From Atopobiaceae bacterium (lineage in GTDB: Bacteria > Actinomycetota > Coriobacteriia > Coriobacteriales > Atopobiaceae): 48,245 nt of DNA. Shown here one piece after another: positions 8,187 to 16,400 of the stretch. Position 1 is the first letter of the stretch; every line of letters begins with the position of its first letter. Made by a program: the position numbers and the translations under genes. The stretch covers positions 1-48,245 of the forward strand of contig JAFUCQ010000090.1 in the NCBI GenBank assembly GCA_017459605.1, read 5' to 3'. The notes under the pieces are model-generated. The model did not search any database, was not told the DNA's origin, and was given only the letters and a program-made list of their open reading frames with translations.

Positions 8187-9611
8187 CTAGAGTCCCGATT
8201 GCTCGAGGCGATGAGTGCATTCCTCAATAAAACTCGGGCCAAAGGTAGTTACGTCTCCTGCACCCATGGTTATGAGCAGGTCGCCCTCACGAAGCGTTTG
8301 GCACAGCTCAGCTATGAGCTCTTTGCGCGTGCGAATATAGCTCACGTCAGCAAGCGAATTGTGCTCACTCACGGCGTTTGCCACGCTCTTGCCTGACACG
8401 CCTGGTATGGGCATCTGACCTGCAGAAAACACATCCATGACATAGAGTTTGTCGGTCTTATCAAAGCTCGCACCAAACTCATCGAGCAAATCTCGGGTGC
8501 GGGTATAGCGGTGCGGCTGAAACACAACTATGGTGCGCTCAAAATCAAGAGAACTTGCGGCATCAAGGGTGCAGAGAATCTCGGTTGGATGGTGAGCATA
8601 ATCGTCTACAACCGTAATTCCGCCTGTCTCTCCCACAACAGTAAAGCGCCTGAGCGTTCCTCGATACAGCGACAGTGCCTTAGCAGCTTTTTCAAGATCC
8701 AAACCCAAAACGCCAGCAACAGCAAGGGCTGCAGTAGCATTCAAAATGTTGTGGCGCCCGGGGTTGGCAAGGATGGTTACCTGAATCTCACGACCATCGG
8801 GGACCGTCACGCTCATCAAGGTCTCAAGACCGCGCCTGCGTCTGCTCAGCTCACGACAGCGATAATCCACACCGCGTCCAAAGCCGTAGCTCACAATCTT
8901 TCTACCAGTAGACTGCGCAAGCTCGAGAAGGTGTTCGTCTTCTGCACAAACAACAGCCGAGCCATCTTCTCCTACCAACGAGATAAACTCGGCAAAGGCT
9001 TTCTCCACATTTTCCAAAGTTCCATAGTGATCGAGGTGCTCTGCCTCAACATTTGTCACGACAACAACATTTGGATCGAGGACCAAAAACGAACCGTCGG
9101 ACTCGTCGGCCTCAGCAACAAAGGCTCCCGTACCGCTTTTCGCATTCGTGTTGTAGCCCTCAAGGATGCCTCCAATGAGAAAGGTTGGGTCGAGCTCCAT
9201 CTCGTCGAGCATAGTAGCTACCATAGAAGATGTGGTGGTTTTTCCATGAGTGCCTGCAACAGCAACCGTAAGCGGTGCGTCAACCGACAAAGCGGAGAGC
9301 ATCTCTGCTCGGTGCCACACATCAATGCCAAGCTCTCGGGCTCGAGCAAGCTCAGGATTGCTCTCAGGGATTGCCGATGAAATCACAATCAGTTCTGGTG
9401 TGAGCTCATCGATGAGGCTGGCGTCATGACCCACATAGACTTTGACTCCCGCTTTTTCGAGGCGCCTGACATAGCGAGACTCTTTGAGGTCACTACCTGT
9501 TACCGAACACCCCCGCTCGTGAAGCACGAGTGCAAGGCCGCTCATCCCAGCACCTCCCACACCAATAAAGTGGACGCTTTTGAGCTCGTTGACATTGGTC
9601 CTATCTGACAT
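8187..9611 (-). CDS. murC: UDP-N-acetylmuramate-L-alanine ligase
   Basis: A 474-residue protein when started at the ATG at 9611, 6 nt after AAAGG; an in-frame start at 9662 lies upstream without support. HFIGVGGAGMSGLA (14-27) is the N-terminal nucleotide-sugar fold, AGTHGKTTT (119-127) the ATP P-loop, EAEHLDHY and DDYAHHPTEI the Mur-ligase Mg and C-terminal motifs. MurC adds L-alanine to UDP-MurNAc, the first peptide step of wall synthesis, in the cytosol. The usual partner murB is not beside it. Confidence 0.97.
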   Translation of the reverse strand: MSDRTNVNELKSVHFIGVGGAGMSGLALVLHERGCSVTGSDLKESRYVRRLEKAGVKVYVGHDASLIDELTPELIVISSAIPESNPELARARELGIDVWHRAEMLSALSVDAPLTVAVAGTHGKTTTSSMVATMLDEMELDPTFLIGGILEGYNTNAKSGTGAFVAEADESDGSFLVLDPNVVVVTNVEAEHLDHYGTLENVEKAFAEFISLVGEDGSAVVCAEDEHLLELAQSTGRKIVSYGFGRGVDYRCRELSRRRRGLETLMSVTVPDGREIQVTILANPGRHNILNATAALAVAGVLGLDLEKAAKALSLYRGTLRRFTVVGETGGITVVDDYAHHPTEILCTLDAASSLDFERTIVVFQPHRYTRTRDLLDEFGASFDKTDKLYVMDVFSAGQMPIPGVSGKSVANAVSEHNSLADVSYIRTRKELIAELCQTLREGDLLITMGAGDVTTFGPSFIEECTHRLEQSGL

Positions 9612-9743
9612 CATCAGCCTTTCTATCCCACAGACACGCAAAACACTCCAGATGTCCAGCAATCCGCTTCAGTCCATTTTCACGGCAACACAGCATCACG
9701 TCTTATCAACGAGTCTGCTGTATTTGCGTATCTTTGTGCAGCT

Positions 9744-9772
9744 TATCTATCCTATCGCAAAGCGCCTATCAA
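9744..9772 (-). promoter_or_regulatory. Weak promoter candidate before murC
   Basis: The murG-murC gap (9612-9775, 164 nt) is long for this tightly packed cluster. On the minus strand TTGATA (9767-9772) and TAGATA (9744-9749) stand 17 nt apart, starting just beyond the murG stop. The -35 is good and the -10 poor. Confidence 0.3.
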
Positions 9773-9775
9773 TGC

Positions 9776-10918
9776 TCATGACGCTTGTGTTTGCAGAGCC
9801 GCTGCCTCTACCTCATCGGCAAGCAGAGCCGCAGCCCGAGCTTGTCCCAAACTCAAGGCCGCTTGGCGCATCTGAGAGCGCCGCGACTCATCGTCTATCA
9901 GCGCATGCAGCATTGAGCGAAACTCATCTGTTGCCATCTCATCATCCGAGAAAATCACCGCTGCACCAACATCTCCCAGCAAAGAAGCATTGGTGCGCTG
10001 ATGGTCTTCTGTTGCCAGCGGATACGGCACCAAAATGCTCGGAACAGCCAAAGCTGCAATCTCTGCAATTGATGAGGCGCCTGAGCGAGATAAAACGAGG
10101 TCTGCTGCAGCCAGCATGTCGCCCATATTGTTCACATAGGACTTGAGTTGCCAACGCTTGGCTTGTTCTGCCGTCAGATTGAGTGAGCTTTGTACCTGCT
10201 CAAACTCATCCTTACCGCTTGAGTGAACGATGATGAGCTGGTCGTGTGCAAGAAGCTCTTCTTTGTTTGCGATAACGCATTCATTGATGCTTCTCGCACC
10301 TAGGCTTCCTCCAAAGACAAGCAACACAACGGTATCGTTTGTAGCACCAATTTCTTTTCGTCCGCGCTCACGATCTCCCGCAATAACGCTCGAGCGAATG
10401 GGATTTCCCGTCATGCGCACTGCCTCAGGGCGAGCTTTTCCCTCAAAGGCAGCGCGTGCTGCTGGAAACGATAAGCACACGCGTGTTGCTTTTCCGGCAA
10501 GCAACTTGTTGGCAAGCCCGGGCACCGAGTTTTGCTCATGCAAGACAACGGGAATGCCGTGGCGCTCACACCAACTACCCAGCGCTAACTCAACATACGC
10601 ACCAAAGCCAACAGCAACGTTGGGCACTCCTGTTGCAGCAAAGTGCTTACTCAGCTGCCTGCGAGCACGGGCAAGGCGAACGAGGGCAGATACTGCTGTC
10701 CACGGGCGCGAGCGATCAAGCCCCGATACCTCGAGATTGAACAGGTCAAAACCAGCTTCAGGAACCAAGCTTCCCTCAAGGCGGCGCTCCTGCCCAAAGA
10801 AACTCAGCTCATGGCCGCGAGCACTCAGCTCTTCTGCGAGGGCAAGCGCAGGAGTGATATGTCCTGCCGTGCCTCCTGCGGCAATGGCAATTTTGAGTTT
10901 ACGTGCTGCGGTGCTCAT
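9776..10918 (-). CDS. murG: Lipid II synthase MurG
   Basis: A 380-residue GT28-family glycosyltransferase. AAGGTAGHITPALALA (13-28) is the N-terminal glycine-rich loop, LHEQNSVPGLAN the conserved block around residue 130, and VFGGSLGARSIN plus SRSGASSIAEIAAL form the C-terminal UDP-GlcNAc site. MurG transfers GlcNAc to lipid I on the inner membrane face. The ATG overlaps the ftsW stop by 4 nt, so the two are coupled. The family order ftsW-murG-murC is conserved. Confidence 0.97.
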   Translation of the reverse strand: MSTAARKLKIAIAAGGTAGHITPALALAEELSARGHELSFFGQERRLEGSLVPEAGFDLFNLEVSGLDRSRPWTAVSALVRLARARRQLSKHFAATGVPNVAVGFGAYVELALGSWCERHGIPVVLHEQNSVPGLANKLLAGKATRVCLSFPAARAAFEGKARPEAVRMTGNPIRSSVIAGDRERGRKEIGATNDTVVLLVFGGSLGARSINECVIANKEELLAHDQLIIVHSSGKDEFEQVQSSLNLTAEQAKRWQLKSYVNNMGDMLAAADLVLSRSGASSIAEIAALAVPSILVPYPLATEDHQRTNASLLGDVGAAVIFSDDEMATDEFRSMLHALIDDESRRSQMRQAALSLGQARAAALLADEVEAAALQTQAS

Positions 10919-12489
10919 GAGAACCTCCCGCGTGTGTCATCTGATGTGTGTCTGGGGTCGTGAGCCTGACCAAGACCTGTCAAGCGTGTGCTTGGTGATG
11001 CCAAGCTCACACTTGGGCGTCCGGTTGAGCGTCCGGTTGAGCGGTTTAGCGTATGCCCAACCACAGGCGTTTCTTGTCGAGACGTCCTCGATGTTGGTCG
11101 CAAACGATCTGCTGCGCCTTCGATGCTTTGGTGGCGAAGAGATGCTTTGCCCTCCACCAAGGTGAGGTGGCCTGACGAACCAGAGTCAGTCGCATCTTCC
11201 ACCAAATGCATGCGCTTCCTGCGCTCAATAAACACCCGCTCCGATGGGTCGCTTCGAAGAATGACCGATGCCACCATGCCCACAAGTATCATGCAGCTTA
11301 AAACCGAAGAACCACCATATGAGATAAAGGGCAGTGGCTTTCCTGTCATTGGAATAAGCCCCAAAACACTGCAAATGTTCACAAGGAATTGAAAACCAAG
11401 CAGCACCATTGCTCCCGTTGCCAAGATAAGCCCCTCTTGATCTGCTGCTCTCAGAGCAAGGCGCAGGCCTGCATATATGAAGGTCGTAAACAGCACAAGG
11501 AATAATACGCAGCCCACAAAACCAAGCTCTTCTCCCATAACCGAGAAAATGAAATCGTTATGAGCCTCTGGAAGATAACCATACTTTTGACTCGACAGAC
11601 CAAGACCCACGCCAAACAAGCCACCTTTACCAAAAGCGTACCAACTCTGTAGGAGTTGATAACCCTTGTCAAGCGGATCGCTGCGAGGATTGAGCAGAAT
11701 CATGATGCGATCGCGTGAATACTCTTGTAGCAAAGAATAGGCGAGAAATAAACCAAAAAGAATGATTGCTGCTGCCAACAAGATACGTATATCGACACCT
11801 GCGAGATGCAACATAACAAATATGCTTACCACCACGGTTGCAGTTGTGCCCTTATCGGGCTGAATCAATACCATCACCAGCGGTGCTATCACACCGAGCG
11901 CACAAGTACCAAGGAGCTGTTTGATGTCCATCTCCCCTTGGTTCCATTTTTCAATGACACTAACCACAACTAAAAGGATGGTGATTTTGGCAAACTCTGA
12001 AGGTTGAAAGCTCACGGGTGTTCCGGGAATATAAAACCACCTATACGCTCCCTTAGTCTTCGGACTAAAAAACCTTGTCCAGATGAGCAAAATGAGAATC
12101 GCAATACAGACGATAACAAGCAGTTTTCCCTTATAAAAACGGTGGTAGTCGACGCTGGCAAAAGCCGCCGCGAAAGCACTGCCAATAGCAATCCATGCAA
12201 CCTGTAAAACCAATGTGTACGTATGATTCTCAGCCGAACTCTCAGAAGCTGGAGCTGATGCTGAGTACACCATAAACAAGCCAAAGATGAGCAGCACAAC
12301 AAGGCTCACAAGAAAGAGAACATGGTACAGAGTTATCTCACGAGGAATGAGACTTGCGTAGTGATCTTTGATTCGAGATAGAACTCCTAAAGGTCTCAAT
12401 CCCACTCGCTTGTGCGATACACGAGACGAGCGTTCTGCTTCATATCTATTGCGTTCAACGAGAGCCGCGTTTGACCTTCTCACGCTCAC
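10915..12489 (-). CDS. ftsW: Septal peptidoglycan glycosyltransferase FtsW
   Basis: A 524-residue polytopic protein of the SEDS family with about ten membrane segments. FMVYSASAP follows the first helix, FQPSEFAKI and the PLPFISYGGSSVLSCM block carry the SEDS signature. FtsW polymerises lipid II together with FtsI at the septum. The C-terminal 110 residues after the last helix are cytoplasmic, Ser/Thr/Arg-rich and include a duplicated 12-nt segment (NRSTGRSTGR). The GTG start overlaps the murD stop by 4 nt. RodA is a paralogue, but the dcw location favours FtsW. Confidence 0.94.
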   Translation of the reverse strand: MSVRRSNAALVERNRYEAERSSRVSHKRVGLRPLGVLSRIKDHYASLIPREITLYHVLFLVSLVVLLIFGLFMVYSASAPASESSAENHTYTLVLQVAWIAIGSAFAAAFASVDYHRFYKGKLLVIVCIAILILLIWTRFFSPKTKGAYRWFYIPGTPVSFQPSEFAKITILLVVVSVIEKWNQGEMDIKQLLGTCALGVIAPLVMVLIQPDKGTTATVVVSIFVMLHLAGVDIRILLAAAIILFGLFLAYSLLQEYSRDRIMILLNPRSDPLDKGYQLLQSWYAFGKGGLFGVGLGLSSQKYGYLPEAHNDFIFSVMGEELGFVGCVLFLVLFTTFIYAGLRLALRAADQEGLILATGAMVLLGFQFLVNICSVLGLIPMTGKPLPFISYGGSSVLSCMILVGMVASVILRSDPSERVFIERRKRMHLVEDATDSGSSGHLTLVEGKASLRHQSIEGAADRLRPTSRTSRQETPVVGHTLNRSTGRSTGRPSVSLASPSTRLTGLGQAHDPRHTSDDTRGRFS

Positions 12490-13913
12490 TCACCCTCTCC
12501 TAAAGCACTCACCATCTGTTTGAACACATGGCCGCGCTCCTCGAAACTCTTAAACTCATCGTGTGATGCACAGGCGGGAGACAAAATGAGCGTATCTCCA
12601 TGAACACAGAGCTCAAGTCCTCGCTCAAAGGCATCGGCAAGATGATCTGCCTCGCGCAGCTGAACGTTCGCAGCTACACACACTGGCCCCAGCTCCGCAA
12701 CAAAGCGCTCACGGGCTTCTCCATAACACACAATCGCTTTGGCGTGTTGTGCGAGTGCCTGTCCCAACGCGTCAAGCTCGGTTTGTTTGTCTTCTCCCCC
12801 GAGAAGATAGACCGCGCGCTTTCCTGGATAAGCTCGAATAGCGGCTAAGCTCGCATCAACATTGGTTGCTTTGGAATCATTGACAAAGGACACGCCATGC
12901 CACGTGCCACAGGGCTCAATTCTGTGCTCGAGCGGAGAAAAGCTCTGAAGACCACGTCTTACACCCTCAAGCTTGGCTCCTGCAAACAATGCCAGCGCTG
13001 ATGCCACGAGTGCGTTTTGCATATTGTGAGGACCTGTGAGCACCAACTCATCTTCTGATGCAATGATCTGCTCAGAGTCTCCGCGTTTCAAAACGAGGTT
13101 GCCATCTTTCACATACGCCGCATAATCTGATGCAATCTCACGCTCAGCCGACACCTCACACACGTTGAGCCCGCGCTCATGCAGGCGTTCAGCAATCGCA
13201 CGACAGCGCTCATCATCCACAGAAATGACAGCGAGGTCTTCTGGGCATAGATTTTCAAAGATGCGCTCTTTAGCCTCAACATAGGCCTCAAAAGAACCGT
13301 GCCAACTCACGTGGTCGGGACTAATGTTGAGCAGAGCTGCTGCTCGTGGATGAAAGTGCTCAGTACCTGCGAGCTGAAAGCTCGAGAGCTCAGCGACAAA
13401 CCATTCATCTTGTCTGCGTTCATCAACACATGAGATAGCAAGCCTGCCGATGTTTCCAACCTCACTTGCACTGAGACCCGCTGCTCGCAGCAGATCGCGT
13501 GTCAGATAGGTTGCGGTGGTTTTTCCGTTAGATCCCGTAATCGCAAGCCAGTGTTCAGGGCTTTGTCTCCACGCAAACTCTGGCTCACCAATGCTTGTGC
13601 GAGCGTGGCTTGTGATGGAATGAAAAAACGCCGATGTCTCAGGGATGCCGGGAGCACAAATCGCAAGGTCATAGCTACCCTCGACCATATCTGTACCAAG
13701 CACGCAGCTCACGCCTGCACGCTCGAGCTCCTCGGTCTCATCACTTGCTGTACTGGCAGCTCCTCCATAGATGGTGAGCGAATCGATGGTTGTCCCGAGG
13801 CGAGGCAGACACCACTGAGCCAGCCCCAGACCCGTCTTTCCAAGACCCCCAATGAGAACATGACCGAGCTGTTCTGTTTGAGTTGTCTGTTGGGAGCTCA
13901 TATTCGCCGTCAC
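12486..13913 (-). CDS. murD: UDP-N-acetylmuramoylalanine-D-glutamate ligase
   Basis: A 475-residue Mur ligase. GGLGKTGLGLAQW (22-34) is the N-terminal fold, TGSNGKTTATYL (126-137) the P-loop, LLNISPDHVSWHGSFEAYVEAKERIF the conserved central block and FVNDSKATNVDASLAAIRAY the C-terminal signature distinctive of MurD. It adds D-glutamate to UDP-MurNAc-L-Ala. Start: GTG at 13913, with AGGGAAG about 9 nt before it overlapping the mraY stop; ATG at 13901 is the alternative. Lies between mraY and ftsW as usual. Confidence 0.96.
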   Translation of the reverse strand: MTANMSSQQTTQTEQLGHVLIGGLGKTGLGLAQWCLPRLGTTIDSLTIYGGAASTASDETEELERAGVSCVLGTDMVEGSYDLAICAPGIPETSAFFHSITSHARTSIGEPEFAWRQSPEHWLAITGSNGKTTATYLTRDLLRAAGLSASEVGNIGRLAISCVDERRQDEWFVAELSSFQLAGTEHFHPRAAALLNISPDHVSWHGSFEAYVEAKERIFENLCPEDLAVISVDDERCRAIAERLHERGLNVCEVSAEREIASDYAAYVKDGNLVLKRGDSEQIIASEDELVLTGPHNMQNALVASALALFAGAKLEGVRRGLQSFSPLEHRIEPCGTWHGVSFVNDSKATNVDASLAAIRAYPGKRAVYLLGGEDKQTELDALGQALAQHAKAIVCYGEARERFVAELGPVCVAANVQLREADHLADAFERGLELCVHGDTLILSPACASHDEFKSFEERGHVFKQMVSALGEGE

Positions 13914-13927
13914 AATCTTCTACTTCC

Positions 13928-14962
13928 CTAGCGTACCAACTGGAAAAACAGGACAAACCCGAGGGCTGCAAAAGCGGCGCTCACAATCCAAAAACGAATA
14001 ACAACCTTTGTTTCTTTCCATCCTTTGTGCTCAAAGTGATGGTGGATGGGAGACATCAAAAACACGCGCTTGCCCGTTGACTTAAAGCTAATTACCTGAA
14101 TGATGACAGACAGCGCCTCTATGATGAACAGGCCTCCCATGATGAGCGAGGTAATCTCAGTTTTGGTGAGAACCGCCAATGCGGCAAGCGCTGCTCCCAA
14201 TGCAAGCGAGCCAGTATCGCCCATAAAGATCGAGGCAGGATGACAGTTGTGCCACAAAAAGCCAATGCAGGCACCTGCAATAGCGCCAGCAAATACTGCC
14301 AAATCAAACAAATCAGACATGAACGATACCATGGCAAGAGCGCCCATAACAACCAAGACCGAACCTCCCGCAAGACCATCGAGACCGTCGGTCAAGTTAA
14401 CAGCATTAGATAGCCCTGCAAAGAGGAAAAACACAAACACGAGGTAAATCCACGGGATGGAGATAGTTGCGCCACCGAGCGTGAGCGTCGTTGTGAGAAT
14501 GCCAAGGTCAAGACCAAAGCCGCCCGGGAAAGACACGACCGGAGAGACACCGCAGATGTTAACGGCAGCAAGGCAAAACGCCGTTGAAATAACGACAAGA
14601 CCAATCATCTTTTGTGAGGGTGTGAGACCCAGTGAGCGCTTATGAGCCACCGATTCAATGTCATCGAGCAGACCTACCAATGCTGTTGCATAGGTAGCGA
14701 TAATGGCCAAGATGAGCTGTGGTGACCACTGGGCAAAAAGGGCAACACTCACCAACACGCCACCCAAAAGCACAACACCACCCATGGTGGGTGTTCCCTG
14801 CTTAATGAGGTGCTGCTGGGGACCATCGGCTCTAATCTGCTGGCCAATGCCACCACTTTTCATAAAAGAGATGAACGGCGCCATGGCAAGACCGGTCAAA
14901 AGCGCTGCTGCTCCTAGCGCAAGAAAAACCTGATACGTGGGGTAGCTCGGATCACCAAACAC
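13928..14962 (-). CDS. mraY: Phospho-MurNAc-pentapeptide translocase
   Basis: A 344-residue polytopic membrane enzyme. PTMGGVVLLGG, GLLDDIESV, NAVNLTDGLDGLAGG and FMGDTGSLALGAALA are the MraY signatures, the Asp residues of the second to fourth forming the Mg/uridine site. The C-terminal MSPIHHHFEHKGW is the HHH motif. MraY transfers phospho-MurNAc-pentapeptide to undecaprenyl phosphate, forming lipid I. The GTG start lies inside the last codons of murF (11-nt overlap). Confidence 0.97.
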   Translation of the reverse strand: MFGDPSYPTYQVFLALGAAALLTGLAMAPFISFMKSGGIGQQIRADGPQQHLIKQGTPTMGGVVLLGGVLVSVALFAQWSPQLILAIIATYATALVGLLDDIESVAHKRSLGLTPSQKMIGLVVISTAFCLAAVNICGVSPVVSFPGGFGLDLGILTTTLTLGGATISIPWIYLVFVFFLFAGLSNAVNLTDGLDGLAGGSVLVVMGALAMVSFMSDLFDLAVFAGAIAGACIGFLWHNCHPASIFMGDTGSLALGAALAALAVLTKTEITSLIMGGLFIIEALSVIIQVISFKSTGKRVFLMSPIHHHFEHKGWKETKVVIRFWIVSAAFAALGFVLFFQLVR

Positions 14963-16400
14963 GGCTCAGCACCTCCCTCACCAAACGGTCAAGGCCAACC
15001 GCACGAGACGCCTTAACCAACATCAAATCTGTAGCGCTCAGCTGATCTGCCAAGAACTCAGAGGCAGCCTCAACACTGTCCACGCGCACAATACGAGAGC
15101 TTTCCATACCCATAAGCTTGGCTGCTTGCTCCATATCGCATGCTGCCTGAGTACCCACAATGACGAGCAAATCGAGGGGCTTTGCAGCAGTATAGGCACC
15201 CACGAGCGCATGGAGTTGTTTTTCGTCATCTCCCAGCTCACCCATCTCGCCAAGCACAGCAATTTTTCTTCCCTCATGTTTCATTGAGCTCAACACGTCT
15301 AAGGCAGACGCCATCGAAGCAGGACTTGCATTGTAGGAGTCATCAATGATGCGCATACCGTTTGACGCGCTCACCAACTCAAGGCGCATGTGGGTGGCAG
15401 GCATATCTTGCACTGCTTCAAACGCACGTGCTATGTCTCCACCCAAAGCATCAATGGCAGCTAAAGCGAGGGCACAGTCGAGCACGGCTGCTCGTCCGCG
15501 AACAGGGCAGCACCCCTCAAAGTTGCCATGTGAGCTCGTGAGACTGAAGTGTGCCAAACCCTCTTCGTCAAGCTCAATGCTCCCGAGGCGCACATCATCA
15601 GTTGGAGCTTGCCCCACGCGTATGACCGATATTCCTCGGGGCGCAGCAAGCTCATCCTCGATGAAGCTTGTAAAATCATCAGCACTCGATAAGACCAACT
15701 GAGCACTCACGCCACTTTGCTCGGCTGGCCTCATGCCCACCATAATCTCTGCTTTAGCACGTGCGATATTCTCACGCGAGCCGAGAAGACCCACGTGTGA
15801 TGAGCCAATGTTGGTAATAAGTGCTACATCGGGCTGGGCTGCTCGAGAAATGCGATCGAGCTCGCCTGCGTGGTTCATACCCATCTCGAGTACCAACAGT
15901 TCATCTGTTGGCTTGGCATCGAGGATTGTGAGCGGCGCTCCGATCACGGAGTTGAAGTTACCTTTTGTTGCATGGGTCTTCCACTGAGTATGCGCTGCTG
16001 CAGCCAACATGTCTTTGGTTGTTGTCTTGCCCACAGAACCCGTGACACCAACAACGCGCCACTGCGGATTGCGCTTACGCCAATCTGCAGCCAATCGCAG
16101 CAAGAGTTCCTCGCAATCATCGTCTGCCGCTCGAACGATGGCAGCTCCTAAGGCTTGTGCATGCGACAGCATCTCAGGACTTGCCTCTGCACTCATAATG
16201 CAGAGTGCTGCTCCCGCATCTAAAGCTGCATCAACGTAGTTGTTGCCATCAACATTCTCGCCAACAAAGGCAACAAAAGCACAACCCGGCTCGACCTGAC
16301 GAGAATCGATTGCAAAGCCACAAAAGCTCTGAGTAGGCTCTCCACACACGAGAGCTGCTCCCGTTGCATCAATGAGTCTTTGGACATCTGACTCAAACAT
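14952..16400 (-). CDS. murF: UDP-MurNAc-tripeptide-D-Ala-D-Ala ligase
   Basis: A 482-residue Mur ligase. IDSRQVEPGCAFVAF (31-45) is the N-terminal Mur motif, GVTGSVGKTTTKDML (118-132) the P-loop with the MurF-typical second Lys, LEMGMNHAGELDRIS and IDDSYNASPASM the central and C-terminal signatures. It adds D-Ala-D-Ala in the cytosol. Its ATG directly follows the ftsI stop with no gap. murE, which usually stands between ftsI and murF, is missing, so the third residue must be added by an enzyme coded elsewhere. Confidence 0.97.
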   Translation of the reverse strand: MFESDVQRLIDATGAALVCGEPTQSFCGFAIDSRQVEPGCAFVAFVGENVDGNNYVDAALDAGAALCIMSAEASPEMLSHAQALGAAIVRAADDDCEELLLRLAADWRKRNPQWRVVGVTGSVGKTTTKDMLAAAAHTQWKTHATKGNFNSVIGAPLTILDAKPTDELLVLEMGMNHAGELDRISRAAQPDVALITNIGSSHVGLLGSRENIARAKAEIMVGMRPAEQSGVSAQLVLSSADDFTSFIEDELAAPRGISVIRVGQAPTDDVRLGSIELDEEGLAHFSLTSSHGNFEGCCPVRGRAAVLDCALALAAIDALGGDIARAFEAVQDMPATHMRLELVSASNGMRIIDDSYNASPASMASALDVLSSMKHEGRKIAVLGEMGELGDDEKQLHALVGAYTAAKPLDLLVIVGTQAACDMEQAAKLMGMESSRIVRVDSVEAASEFLADQLSATDLMLVKASRAVGLDRLVREVLSRVW